A stretch of 64,000 bases of DNA from positions 101,834,358 to 101,898,357 of the forward strand of contig NC_088782.1 in the NCBI RefSeq assembly GCF_958450345.1. The letters run 5' to 3'. The stretch is from Calliphora vicina. Lineage: Eukaryota > Arthropoda > Insecta > Diptera > Calliphoridae. Made by a program: the position numbers and the translations under genes. Shown here piece by piece: positions 46,401 to 57,334 of this stretch. Each line of letters opens with the position of its first letter. Positions within the stretch are counted from its first letter, which is position 1. The notes under the pieces are model-generated. The model was given only the letters and a program-made list of their open reading frames with translations, was not told where the DNA came from and did not search any database.

Positions 46401-47413
46401 AAGGACTTCGGTATGAGTTAAAGCTAAAAACAACAGCTAAATATATGGTTACTGTGAATATTAACACTAGCGATGGTTTAGTCAATGGAGCAACAGGACA
46501 ACTTATGCAAATTGACTTTAACAATGATCGCAAACCATTTACTTTGTGGATTAAATTTCCCGATGCTTCTATTGGAGTTTTAGCTCGGTCACAAAAGCGA
46601 CATCCAGACGAAGTTCTTTGGACTCCTATAGATATGTTAGTTCGGTCTTTTCAATATAAACGCAATGAAAGTGTAAATATTGACCGTAAACAGTTTCCAG
46701 TTGTACCTGCAGAAGGTATAACTATCCATAAGAGCCAAGGTGCAACATATACAAGTGTAGCTGTTCATCTTAAATCGGGAATGAAACGCTCTGCTTTATA
46801 TGTTGCATGCAGTCGAGCAACAAGTGCTTCGGGACTTTACTTAATTGGAAAGTTCCCAGCACATTTACCAAATATGACAACAAATAATGACTTAGTCCAG
46901 GTGGAGATGAACAATCTTCAAAATAGCAAAAAATTAATAACTAATTTTGATTTTTTGATGGATAGAAATTCAATAAATATTGCTTATCATAATGTTCAAA
47001 GCTTACATGCCCATATTGAAGATGTTCGCAATGATAAGCTATTGTTGGAATCTGATATCCTATGTTTCGTCGAGACATGGACTTTAAGTCATGAAAATTA
47101 TGATATTCCAGGGTTTAGCATTTTACCTAGACTACGATTAGATTCAAACGAAAATGCTAACAGACGATGCAAACGTGGAATAATTGTTTACGTAAAAAAT
47201 GAAATTGCAAATTTATTACAATATTGTGATAGTAAACAAGTTCACGTGGCGAATAAAACGTTTGAATATTTAATATTTAAATACCAGGACTTGCACATTA
47301 TGGTTTTGTATAGAAATAAAACTTTTCCAGCAAGTACCTTAAGTAGAGAGTTAAACGAACTATTTTCTCACACTAACTATTTTAATGAAAAATGTATTAA
47401 GTATTATTGGTGA
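43438..47413 (+). pseudogene. Helentron Rep-helicase-endonuclease, main piece
   Basis: The open frame starts upstream of the first Met at 43571 (IDKLLYSYKKLELLSIKSAT). Residues below count from that Met. The HUH motif SPHIHGMYW is at about 136-144 and the Rep tyrosine motif SYIVNYINKSNRG at about 324-336. PIF1-like helicase: Walker A GGGAGVGKS (about 671-679), Walker B LLIIDEIS (about 758-765), GDLRQLPPVGD (about 798), and C-terminal IHKSQGATYTS and YVACSRATSA (about 1054-1085). From about 1136 an APE-type endonuclease begins: NIAYHNVQSLHAHI, SDILCFVETW and RGIIVYVKNE. The frame ends early at YW-stop because of a shift at about 47390. All core motifs look intact, so decay is recent or light. 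Confidence 0.9.
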
Positions 47414-47624
47414 TTTTAATATATGTCGAAGAAATGGTTGCTGTGAAACTGAAAGGCAGCTCAAAGATAGAGGTTTTAACTCACTACTTTCGACGAGCAC
47501 TACAAAAAGTGTAACACAGATAGACTGGTGTCTATCAAATATAAACGAAAGCACAATTCGTGCTAAAACTTATGAAACTATTCATAGTTACCATGACGCA
47601 ATATGTGTTAGCATATTAAGGTAG
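47391..47624 (+). pseudogene. Helentron endonuclease, C-terminal piece
   Basis: Continues the endonuclease after the frameshift: LSIIGDFNICRRNGCCETER, LKDRGFNSLLSTSTTKSVTQ, IDWCLSN and YETIHSYHDAICVSIL then stop. The GDFN core, the QIDW segment and the final SYHDAI (position of the catalytic His) are present. Together with the main piece this gives a complete endonuclease domain. Confidence 0.85.
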
Positions 47625-47639
47625 TTTATTTATAATATT

Positions 47640-48165
47640 TCTAAAAGTTTCAATAATTTTAACAATAAATGTATATATTGACTTAATATTCTTAAATGGA
47701 ATGATAATAAACAAATAAATGTAAACAATAATCACATATTAATTTTTAAGTGTATACATTTTTTTTGGTATTTTATTTATTTTAAATAATTGATTAATTT
47801 CAACTATTTTAAAGCAATTTATTATACTTTTATTTCATGTAAATTATACATTTCGTAAAACGATGTTTACGATCATGTTATAATAATACGTAATACGCAA
47901 ACCATTTTACTGAAAACATAAGTATATTTATTTTGAATATATTTACTGAATTTCAAATTAAATTTACTTTTCTCTCTACCTATAATAACTTAGAGATGAA
48001 AAAAGATTAATAATGGTTATTTTTACTTTACCAGACTTTGAATATGATAAATATCATATTTACTCTCCCTTAGAATAAGCCGTGACGTGGCGGGAGGGCT
48101 TCAGTACTTCTTAAATTTGTATTAAATTGCAAAACTTAGGAAGGAAACTAATTATTCTGCGAAAT
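47640..48165. other. AT-rich flank; possible Helentron 3' region
   Basis: No ORF. At 48075-48110 a GC-rich stretch AAGCCGTGACGTGGCGGGAG then GGCTT can pair with itself. Whether this is the element terminus is not shown. Confidence 0.4.
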
Positions 48166-48167
48166 AC

Positions 48168-48225
48168 ACTGTGGTGTAGGGTATAATATGGTCGGGCTTG
48201 ACCGACCATACTTTCTTACTTGTTT
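48168..48225. repeat. Dispersed repeat head with ATGGTCGGGCTTGACCGACC hairpin
   Basis: GTGGTGTAGGGTATAATATG then GTCGGGCTTGACCGACCATA then CTTTCTTACTTG. This is the inverse of 35918-35955, and similar text occurs at 59038-59070. A short perfect stem (ATGGTCGG/CCGACCAT) is included. Confidence 0.7.
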
Positions 48226-48382
48226 TTATCTATATCTGGATTACTAAGTCATTAATATAGCCAATATGGATATCCAATAATAGACATTTCAAAGACCAAC
48301 GGCGTATATAAGGCCAAAGTAAGTTGGACCTACAATTGGTCAAAATCGAGAAATATATTTTTTACAACGAATTTTTTTTCAC

Positions 48383-48979
48383 CAAAAAAAAATTTTCGGA
48401 CCTTTTTTCTTCGAAGACGTCGCGGGCCAAACGGTTACTGTGAATGGTGAGCGCTACAGAGCAATGATCAACGAGTTCTTTTTGCGGCAACTTGATGAAT
48501 TGGGATTGGAAAAGATGTGGTTCCAACAGGACGGTGCAACGGCACACACTGCACGTGCCACAACCGATATGCTGAAGAAAGCATTTCCCGGGCGCCTAAT
48601 CTCCCGTTTTGGCGATTTACACTGGCCAGCAAGATCGCCTGATTTGCCCGCTCCAGGCTTCTTTTTGTGGGGCTTTTTGAAGTTGTGGGTTTATGTCAAC
48701 AAGCCTCAGACTCTTGCAGCTCTTAAACACAATATCCGTCAAGAATGTGAGGACCTATCGCCGGTAGTTTTGGCCAAAGTGATGGAAAATGCCATAAAAA
48801 GGGCTCAAAAGACAATCATCTGTGGCTGCGGCCATTTACATGACATCATATTCTCGACTTGATGTAAAAAAAAATTAAAAGACCAAATAAAAATAATCCA
48901 CAAGAAGAATCTAAGTTTTTCATCTTTTTCTTTAATTACAGCCAAAAAAACATCGGAAGTTTACTTTTGCGCCACCTTG
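48383..48979 (+). mobile_element. 5'-truncated DD41D mariner copy
   Basis: Same family as 33782-34712. It begins inside the transposase at KIFGPFFFEDVAGQTVTVN and runs to the intact right TIR TTACTTTTGCGCCACCTTG followed by TA (48980-48981). In the ORF (48440-48862) the third catalytic Asp is replaced: SPDLPAPGFFLWG has Gly where the 33897-34514 copy has Asp. Dead on three counts: truncation, one TIR, lost residue. Confidence 0.9.
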
Positions 48980-49229
48980 TATTTAAAATTTGTATTTTAA
49001 AGTATAATTTGGTAAAGGCTATATTAGATTCGGCATAGCCGAATATAGATCACTTACTTGTTTTATATAACATTTTCAAATGCACAGCGAGTTTCTGAGA
49101 TATTTCACCTTTTTGGTTTCCACTAAAAGCCGTATCTCAAGAACTTGGAAAAAATCTAAAGAAATTGTTATAATTTTTCAGTTTAATATTTAAGGATGTT
49201 TTCAGTATTATGCGTGCATACACAGATAA

Positions 49230-49640
49230 TTACCTTAGCGCCATGAATATTTGGCTTTGGTGTCGTGTCGGCTGTTAGACCGGTCTTTTAATACCCAAAA
49301 GTGTAAGATCATAATTAATCAATTTTTCATCGCAAGTAATGATTCGGTGTAATTTTTTTTTTAATAGCGTTCAAGCATCATTTTGGACATGTAGAATAGT
49401 CATAACTTCAATACTTGGTTTTCAAACTTGTTTGGCGGGCCTGTGCGATCTGTGTCTTCCGTGTCAAAATTACCAGAGCTCAAACCATATCTCGCATGTT
49501 GAAGCCGATGGAACATATTCACCATAAGCTTTGGTGAGCAATCGATGTGCTCTTTTTTCAAGTTAAAGAAGTAAAACAAAACTTCCCGCATATGATGCTT
49601 TATTGGCATAAAATTCGTAACTTTCGAAGCAAAAAAAAAG
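49230..49640 (-). pseudogene. Degenerate mariner transposase, N-terminal half
   Basis: The minus strand reads EVLFYFFNLKKEHIDCSPKL, MVNMF and RYGLSSGNFDTEDTDRTGPP, matching the mariner N-terminus (helix-turn-helix, then F-x-SGDFDLEDRERSGRP). FLHRIIT-like and KPNIHG-like segments follow at lower coordinates with stops. Same family as 11740-12560 and 55186-55700. Confidence 0.7.
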
Positions 49641-49699
49641 CATCGTTCTTTACACTATATTGTCAATAGCTAAGGGAGAATAAATGACAGATATGTACC

Positions 49700-50070
49700 T
49701 TTCAAAATGTGGTATAAGTTATTAAAAATAAAAACCGAGTTCAAAAGATACGCCATCTATTATAAATCCCGCATTGTTAAGTCATACAACCAATACATTG
49801 GAATAAACACATTAATATTAAATGTTTGTTATTGGGACTAAGCTTTTATTATGAGCATTGGGACAATGTTTTGTAATAGTATTTCAAATATTTTTAGAAA
49901 GCTGGACATTGTATGGTAATGAAGTGGAATTGCCTAGAGCGAAAAAAATTTAATTAATGAATACTTCCTATCCATATTTGCTATCGAAGGTAAAATAATA
50001 GAGATAATATAGATTTTTTTGTTAAATTTCAACTATATTTTTCTCATGCTAAATTTTTGGGGTACTTTCA
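49700..50070. other. Intergenic stretch without recognised feature
   Basis: Nothing supported. Confidence 0.5.
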
Positions 50071-50075
50071 GTTTC

Positions 50076-50456
50076 ATATTTGCTTAGCATTTGCAATGTC
50101 AATTGATAAAGCCCAAGGTCAGTCTTTGCAAGTTTGCGGACTAAGTCTAGAAAATACATGTTTTTCATATGAATTGTTTTCAGTGGCATGTTCGGGACTA
50201 GGAAACCCCAAAGACTTATAGGTCTATGAACCAGATGGAGAAACCAAAAATATTGTATATCCTAAGGCATTAAGACAATAAATAATTAATAAAAAATTGT
50301 ATATACTAAACATTAAATACAAATATTTTTGGTTCTAAGCTTTTCTATTTTATTACAATTCACATTAAGGTTAGAAAATATGAAACAAATTTTAGATAGA
50401 CTAAATATATTGTAAATCATTACTATACGGGTAGCGAAGCACACCGGGTTTTAGCT
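50076..50456 (+). mobile_element. Helitron 3' end, second copy
   Basis: In one frame: FHICLAFAMSIDKAQGQSLQ, VCGLSLENTCFSYELFSVAC, SGLGNPKDL, a TAG stop, VYEPDGETKNIVYPKALRQ and stop. The TAG is at the same codon as in the 32405-32724 copy, so both derive from an already defective parent. The 3' terminal ACGGGTAGCGAAGCACACCG is present; the last bases read AGCTTTTA in place of AGCTAG. Confidence 0.85.
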
Positions 50457-51610
50457 TTTATTTATTTATCTCTTCTAATTTTCGAGTTATAGGCATTTAA
50501 AAATTAAATTTTAAATTTTGGCCATACCTTGTCCCGCTATTTTAAAAATATAGGGCGTAATTTTGGACCGAATGGACTCGAATTTTTTTTAGTTATATTT
50601 TTTTTGTTTAGATAGATTTTAAGTCAATATCTAAATTAGATTCAAAAATATGCCACTTTAAAACTCCGTACTTCAAAAATATTTCACTTTTTCATACTAA
50701 AAATTTTTATAAATTTTCTTAATGTGACTGAGTCAGAACAAATGACTTGTGTTGAATAAAATATTAAGAAAATTTATACAAATTTTTTAGTATGAAAAAG
50801 TGAAATATTTTTGATAGACTTAATTTTAAAGTGGCATATTTTTGAATCTAATTGAGATATTGACTTGACCAAAAATTAACTTATCTAAACAAAACAATAT
50901 AGCACGGAATAAATGTGGATCAAATTGTTCCCAACATTTGCAATCCTACTAAAATTTTGATATAAATTTTAGTTTTAGGAATTCGATGAATATGTAATAA
51001 AATCTTTATTTATTAACGAAATTCAGTGAAATTTTTAACGTTTTTTATGCTTGTCATTCTAAATAACAAGGGATAAAAAAAACTTGTCAAAAGGTCAAAG
51101 GGAATCCCGCAAATCCTAAAAATTGGAGCGAAAATCCCAAAAATGGTATTTTTTACAATTTTACCTATAGGGTCCACATTTCCTTCGGGGCTATGAAAAT
51201 ACTATGCGATAAATAGGAAACACATCAAAGTTTCCAAAACAGCTTTTTGTTTTCTGATCCCAGATTTTGGGATTTGGGATTGATAAAAAATAGGTCAAAT
51301 TCCGAAGGGTGACATATTCGAAGAATAGCACATGCTCTTTATATCAAAATGTTCTCCGTAAAGATATCTTTCAGATAAACATAAAATTGTTATAAGTTCT
51401 TAAAGAAAGTTTTTTTTAACTAAAAAAGAGTTAAGTCACCTTTTCCATAATTCCATATTGCTCTGAAATCTTTTGTATGTTATTTGTAATTTAGTTTTCT
51501 AACTAATAAAAAAAATTCGAGTCCATTCGGTCCAAAAGTACGAACCATATCTTTAAAAAAGCGGATCAAGATAAGGCAAATTTTTAAAAGTTTTTTTCAA
51601 GACACAGCCG
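50457..51610. mobile_element. Nested inverted-repeat element with central hairpin
   Basis: Outer arms: 50480-50600 recurs inverted at 51490-51610 (shared GGACCGAATGGACTCGAATT). Within, 50605-50732 and 50757-50890 form a second inverted pair of about 130 bp with a 25-bp loop (GTATGAAAAAGTGAAATATT and its inverse). No ORF is recognisable. The inner pair may be a separate MITE inserted in the outer element. Confidence 0.65.
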
Positions 51611-52925
51611 AGCGCTTTCCAAAAATATTAAAATCTTTGAAATCGGATAGGAAACAAAAAAGTACACGTGTTTAAAGTGCCACCCCTGGATCATTTGTAT
51701 GGCCCATTTTAATATTTTAAACTTGAATATTCCTTGGCTACGCCCACATCAAGTTTTATCCCGATCGAACCAGCCGTTTAGAAATGCCAGATTTATTTCC
51801 AAAACATTTTGATTCTGCCCCACTGTGCGCTCCAGTATTAAAACTAAATACTTATACAATTCATTACTTATATATAGCATTAGTGTTAGATTAGTGAATT
51901 GTTATATTTTTTAAACCTTTGAAACTAATTTTAATTTATATAAAATTATAATAATTACATTCTTTTGAAGTGGAAATTCCAAACACAAATTTTGTCTTTA
52001 AACAAATGCAAGAAAAGTATTTACATGTTCGCATCATGCCCAAGTAGTATATTCGAATCCTAATGACCAGCACAGTGCAAAAAAAATGCAAAGAAATTAA
52101 ATTAAACAGGGGGAAATTCTGTAGATTACATTTTTAATCTGCATCATTTAAATACTGGTACCTTAATTAGCTGATGAAGTACAACGGGCAAGTAACTTTA
52201 TTCATTAAAGGATTAACAAGCAAAACTTAAGATGATTAAAAGAACACTCACTCTAAGAACAATGGATAAATGAATGAACGAATGAATGGGTCAGGGCAGT
52301 GTGAGTAAAGAAAAGGTCAATAATTACAAAGTGTTCATGAAAGAAACTCATGGAATTAAAGCCATTAAAGTATTAAAACTAAAATAGTAGCAAAAAAAAA
52401 AAAACTATAAAGAAAGGAACAAAAATTATACTTTCTACAGAAAAAAAAAACAACAAATAAAAAGGCTTGGAAGCAAAACTACAAAAAAAAGAATTCATCT
52501 CAATACAGAAACTAAACCGGTTGCAAATGAAAGAAATTAAGGAGATACAAAATAATTGCCAATGTTAAACGAAACTCAACAGTTGCAAAGAATTGTGGTT
52601 AAAATTCGATTCAATTTCTTTTTTTTTTATTTTGTTCTTTTCATGTTTCCATTTCCATTTCCAAATTTCATTGAATTGTACTGCGGACATAAAACTAACT
52701 TAGAGATACACTTTATATAGACTTGAACAATCATATAGACTTTTAGCCATACACATATGTGGGAAATATAAATGAACATTAGGCTGGCTTCATTACTCTT
52801 CAGTTGAAAATCATAAATTATAATTTTAAGAATTCGATGATCCCATTTTATACTATTCAATCAACTTCCGACTGGGGTTCTCCTTATCCGGTTGCCTTCA
52901 AATTTTGAATCAGTGACTTGTAGCT
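51611..52925. other. Intergenic; a dispersed-repeat terminus near 51640-51835
   Basis: TGGCTACGCCCACATCAAG and TTTTGATTCTGCCCCACTGT (inverse ACAGTGGGGCAGAATCAAAA) resemble the end of a common fly TIR repeat; the other end is not seen. The rest (51840-52925) is AT-rich with A runs and no gene. Confidence 0.4.
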
Positions 52926-52929
52926 ACTA

Positions 52930-54227
52930 AGGAGTGAGATCGAAAAATTCTTAACATACATATATGTTTATAAAAAAGAAACCACTAAACTTACAGCTTT
53001 AATTTTTTTTTTATTTGATTGAAATTATTATTACAATTTACAAAAAAAATTATTTTTATAGTTTTAATCACTAGTGATGAAATTTTGAACCTTTTTCGGA
53101 AACCCTTCCATTAACGTTTTTATAGTGCTTTCTGTCACTTTGCTCGAACATGTAGTCCATCTCCGTTTAAAATCTACCACACTTTTGGACACCTTTTTTG
53201 TACTCTTCAATTCTCTTTTAACAAGAGCCCAATATCTCTCCACTGGCCTTAGCTCCGGGCAGTTTGGAGGATTTGCCTCTCTTGGTACAAATACCACATT
53301 ATTGTTCTTGTACCACTCAAGGGCTTGTTTGCCATAGTGACAGGATGCCAAGTCAGGCCAAAAATAAGTGGACACATTATGAAGTCTTATGAATGGAAGC
53401 AGCCTTTTTTGTAAACATTCCTTGATGTAAATTTCGGTATTTATAGAGCCCGTTGTAACAAATGAGTGGCTTCTTTTGCCGCAACTGCATATTGCTTGCC
53501 ATACCAAGAACTTTCTGGGAAATTTTGTCTGCTTTTGGGTCCTAAACTTTTCTTCAACATTCCCTCGAGCATCAGCAACATAAAATTTTTGACCTGGAAG
53601 TTGCGAAAAATCTGCCAGAACATACGTTTCGTCATCCATTATGCAGCAAGAATATTTTTTTATAAAACTTGACTTCAATTTCCGTGCTCTGTTTTTGGCC
53701 TCTAAATTTTTAGTAGCGTTCCTGTCAGGAACTTTTTGAGCCTTGTATGTTTTTAAACCTGCATTAGCTTTAACTTTTCGTACCAAATAGTCCGAGCACT
53801 GAGCTAACCGGGCTGCTTTCCTACCGGATGTGTTGGGAGCTCTTTTGAAAATGCGTTCTATTTTTTTGGCTTTAGAAACATCATGTGGACCATTCCTTCT
53901 ACCTGAACCAGGTTTTCTATCAACTGACAAGTTCTCCCGGTACTGTTTAATAACATTGGAAACAGTTTGACGGCAGACCTTTGTATGCTTGGCCAACTTT
54001 TTGTAAGACCAAGTTGGGTTTTGTTGAAAATATTTAATAATTTCAGTACGCACTTTTTTCTGGTCACTCATTTTAATCAGATTAACAAAAAAATTAATAT
54101 AATTGACATTACACATAATAACTGACATGTTTTTCAAAGGTAACTTGATCAAAAAAAAATTCAAATAATACTTGGGTTAAAAAATGTAATGAAAAACGTG
54201 TGTTAAGAATTTTTCGATCTCACTCCT
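52930..54227 (-). mobile_element. Complete DD37E Tc1/mariner transposon, 1,298 bp
   Basis: Inverted ends of 27 bp starting AGGAGTGAGATCGAAAAATT are identical at both sides by eye and flanked by TA (52928-52929 and 54228-54229). One uninterrupted transposase gene fills the interior. Size, TIRs, duplication and ORF are all as expected for a functional copy. Confidence 0.95.
53064..54071 (-). CDS. Intact Tc1/mariner transposase (DD37E), 335 aa
   Basis: The frame is open from 54164, but MSDQKKVRTEIIKYF at 54071 is the likely start; the 31 residues before it are AT-rich and hydrophobic. The N-terminal paired-like helix-turn-helix domain includes WSYKKLAKHTKVCRQTVSNV, then a GRR motif (KPGSGRRNGPHD) that links the two DNA-binding helices. 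Catalytic core: IMDDETYV (first Asp), YFWPDLASCHYG (second Asp), NPPNCPELRPVERYW (Glu). There are 37 residues between the second Asp and the Glu, giving DD37E, the spacing known from the ITmD37E elements of insects. Length is normal for the family, with no stops or shifts. It cuts and pastes DNA at TA. Confidence 0.92.
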   Translation of the reverse strand: MSDQKKVRTEIIKYFQQNPTWSYKKLAKHTKVCRQTVSNVIKQYRENLSVDRKPGSGRRNGPHDVSKAKKIERIFKRAPNTSGRKAARLAQCSDYLVRKVKANAGLKTYKAQKVPDRNATKNLEAKNRARKLKSSFIKKYSCCIMDDETYVLADFSQLPGQKFYVADARGNVEEKFRTQKQTKFPRKFLVWQAICSCGKRSHSFVTTGSINTEIYIKECLQKRLLPFIRLHNVSTYFWPDLASCHYGKQALEWYKNNNVVFVPREANPPNCPELRPVERYWALVKRELKSTKKVSKSVVDFKRRWTTCSSKVTESTIKTLMEGFPKKVQNFITSD

Positions 54228-54229
54228 TA

Positions 54230-54690
54230 AATAACAAAATAAGTACCATCCAAAGCAAATATATATTTTTTTAAGAGCAGATCTAATGTGCCTACATATG
54301 TAACTACCTCAATAGTAGTAGTATTTGCTTATGAAGTTGTAGAAAAGGCATGCATCTATAGAACTGTTTAACGGAAATGAATGTTACTGGTACAATGGCG
54401 GCTAAAGGAAATGTAGTCTAGTTGGTCTTTGTGGTTTCGCTATGTTAGTGTTGCCGGATTATGGGTTTATATTTTTGACATATAGTATTCTCAAAAACTC
54501 TTTAATTAACAAACGGAAAAATCGGCATACTTAACTTTTATGCCAACAGCAGAACTGCTTCACGTCAACAGCAACATACCTGGGTATGTTCATACGTTTT
54601 ATATGGTAAATGGCTGCCGTTAGTATAAAAATGCTAATATCTAACTCGTTTGTTGGAATTTCTGAATTATTTTTTTTTATTTTGTTAGAA
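54230..54690. other. Intergenic stretch without recognised feature
   Basis: Nothing supported. Confidence 0.5.
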
Positions 54691-54699
54691 AATTGTATG

Positions 54700-55180
54700 A
54701 TAAAAAGTTTTGCCCTTACATTTAGTCATTGTTTTTTGAAAAAAGTGTTTGTATAGGTATGACAAAAAATGCTTTTTACTGAGTTTTTGCAAAGATACAA
54801 AATTTTCAAATTAAAATATTTTTTTTTATTTATTAATAGTTTTTAATGGAATTTTACAGTTACATATATAGACTTTTCTATTAGATATAGAAAATTAAAA
54901 ACAAATTTTGAAATTTATAATCAGGAATCCCGTAATTCCCAAAAAAGTTTTGAAAACCCTTTACAAAATAAAATAGGTTACTATATTTCGATATCGATTA
55001 CGCGATTTGAGAATTTTTGCCCTAAAGTTGAATTTTACATAAAAAATAGACGTTATTTGCATGGACCTGGTCACCTCCGTATCAACAATTTTTAAATTTA
55101 TTTTCATTTAAAATATTTACTGTAAAATAAGCTTTTCAAAAAGTATAAATTCCTAATACATCTTCTTTGAAATTTATTAG
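54700..55180 (-). repeat. Dispersed repeat, inverted relative to 62690-63280
   Basis: Shared landmarks, read on opposite strands: ACAAAAAATGCTTTTTACTG; AATCCCGTAATTCCCAAAAA; the ACCCTTTACAAAATAAAAT segment; TTTTGCCCTAAAGTTGAATT; GACCTGGTCAC-type text. The order is conserved over about 450 bp. No coding content. Confidence 0.65.
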
Positions 55181-55185
55181 ATAGC

Positions 55186-55720
55186 TTAGAAATAAAAAAA
55201 GTACTTTTTTGTGATGGTCTGGTCAGATTCCAGAAGCTTATAATAAATATCAACCTGTTGATCCCACCAAATACAGACCATTACCTTAACACCATGAATA
55301 TTTGGCTCTGGTGTCGATTCGTCTAGTTGCCCGGGCTTCACATACGATCTCTTATGCTTCAAGTTATTGTAATGTAATGATTTGGTGCAAAAGTTATATT
55401 CGTTTATAGCGTTCAAGCTGCATTTCAATTCCTAGGGTACCCACTTTCACTGCTTCTGGATGAATCCTGCGTTTTAAAATTGCTGTTTGAGTAGCTCCCA
55501 ATGATTTTACAAGCTCTTATTGAGTATTACAACAATCTTCATAGAGTAATGCCTACAATTCTTGGTCTTCAAACTTTTTTGGCTGGCATGTGTCCGAACC
55601 GTATTAACCTTTTCTCGCACTTTGAAACCGATGAAACACATTCACCATTAGCTTTGGTTACCATTGGTGATTCATTGGTACAAAATTCAACATTTACGAA
55701 GCAAAAAAAAAACCTTGTTG
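55186..55720 (-). pseudogene. Degenerate mariner transposase
   Basis: 55428-55186 gives KHKRSYVKPGQLDESTPEPN, IHGVKVMVCIWWDQQ and YYKLLESDQTITKKY, the mid-part of a DD34D mariner transposase (W/YVKPGQ ... KPNIHGKKVMLCIWWD). Higher coordinates carry the N-terminal part in broken frames. The C-terminal catalytic end is missing. Same family as 11740-12560. Confidence 0.75.
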
Positions 55721-55759
55721 TTTACAATATAACGTTCAATAACTAAGTGAGAATAAATG

Positions 55760-56090
55760 ACAGATATGTACCCATTAAAATGACATATAAGTTATTAGAA
55801 ACAAAAACCGTGTTCAAAAGATATGTAATCTATTGTTTTTAAGTCATACAGCCAATAATTCATGATGAATTTATTCAAATTCAAATCACTAGTATTTTGA
55901 GCAAATTGAGTGCATTGAAAAGATTTCAATTTATTGCATGAATGTTTCAAAGATTTATTCAAAAATTAATCATTCTTAGGTCGCGTGATTTGTTTCTACA
56001 TGAAACTTGTTTTTGCCTTATATAAGAGCTATGAGCAATGAAATTAAACTTAAGTATTCCTGTTCAATTTTATGTGGGTACCTAAATTTT
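55760..56090. other. Intergenic stretch without recognised feature
   Basis: Contains TATAAGAGCTATGAGCAATG-like text related to the 153-bp repeat family; nothing else. Confidence 0.4.
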
Positions 56091-56102
56091 TAAAAGATTT
56101 TT

Positions 56103-56560
56103 TTAAAAGAATTCATCTTTAACTAACGGTACTTGTAGGTCTCTATGGATGTTCTCATTTCTTATGTACCAAGGTGCACCTGTCATTGTCCTAAGAATTT
56201 TCGATTGGGCCCTCTGTATAAGTTCAATACTGGAATTACTGGGCGTACCCCACAATTGGATTCCATATGTCCACATTGGTTTTAAAACACATTTATACAG
56301 GATGAATTTATAGTCAAGGCTTAATTTTGATTGCTGATTGAGTAACCAGTGAAGGCTAGAGGCTCTTAACTTCATGTGAAGTCTCTTGGCTTCTATATGA
56401 CGACGCCAAGTAAGTCGTCTATCCAAGTGAATACCAAGGTATGTAACAGTATCTGTCTGTGAAATGTTTATGTTATTTAGTGTGATAGGTGGACAGTCAC
56501 ATCTTCTGAGAGTAAATGTGATGTGTTTACTTTTGACTTCATTTACTCGTAGGAAAGGAG
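56103..56560 (-). pseudogene. Jockey-type LINE reverse transcriptase, C-terminal fragment
   Basis: The minus strand reads RVNEVKSKHITFTLRRCDCP, PITLNNINISQ, TDTVTYLGIHLDRRLTWRRH, YKCVLKPMWTYGIQLWGTPS and IQRAQSKILRTMTGAPWYIR. This is the region just after the YADD motif through the thumb of jockey-clade reverse transcriptases. Open over 107 codons (56103-56426) and slightly beyond. The rest of the element is absent on both sides. Confidence 0.85.
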
Positions 56561-56564
56561 AAAC

Positions 56565-57330
56565 TGCAATGCAAAAGAAATGTTACTGAGCGAAGCCGCT
56601 CAGTACTTTTTATTGATCCTGGCCGAAGGCTTTGGCTAAAGTTTTTACTGAAAAATTAAATAACCCCCATCAAAAAATCATTCGGAATTGTTTCATTGGC
56701 AATTAATTCATAATGAAATAACTCGTAACAAAAAATTATGTCGAAGTGATTTTGTGATTTTTGCAGATTTTGTTGGCATTTATGCAATTTTATCTTAACC
56801 AAATTGCGATCTGCAGACGTTTGCAGATTATTCTGCTCCGGTATGCCCGCCGAACTATCCTGGGACACCGTAACAGTTGGGTCTGCACTTATTGTGCAGC
56901 CTACGATCGGATAAATGGGTTACAATTTTGTCTTTGATATTTTGGACAAAACATATGTTTGCATTATATACATACATTCTGTCATTAAAGTCAGAGATTT
57001 TAAACTTAGATCAATATCGTATGCCGACTTTACTAAAACAAGTTTTCACTGGACATCATAACTAATTTTTACTCATGGACCTTACGGTTCTGTGCTAGTG
57101 AATATTATGAATAACAATATACACCAGGATGTTTAAACTCTCTCCATGACTATTCCTTTATATAAATTAAAAGAAATACTAACAACATAGTTTTCTATTC
57201 AACTCAATTTCAATATATCTGAATTAATCTGGCAATCATAAATGCGTGTTCTGTCTGAAACAAACCTTCAGTGGGTAAACTTAAATGAGTAGTACCAGCA
57301 GATGTATGTTGTACCAAAATATGTACTTAC
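56565..57330. other. Intergenic; one unassigned ORF
   Basis: A 70-codon minus-strand ORF at 56656-56868 (MSQDSSAGIPEQNNLQTSAD...) has a plausible protein-like start but matches no family I know. GAGCGAAGCCGCTC near 56589 is a small hairpin. Nothing else is seen. Confidence 0.3.
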
Positions 57331-57334
57331 ACTA

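Larger units (their letters stand above)
37600..47640 (+). mobile_element. Helentron (Helitron-2 type) with Rep, helicase and endonuclease, broken
   Basis: One coding unit on the + strand: N-terminal repeat region (37659-38008 and 41318-42350), zinc-ribbon-like and DUF6570-like part, HUH Rep nuclease, PIF1-like helicase and C-terminal APE-type endonuclease ending at 47624. A C-terminal endonuclease is the mark of Helentrons rather than canonical Helitrons. It is broken by a 3,305-bp insertion (38009-41313) and frameshifts near 43440 and 47390. Exact ends are not fixed; a GC-richer segment with AAGCC...GGGCTT self-complementarity at 48077-48102 is a candidate for the 3' terminal stem. Confidence 0.88.
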
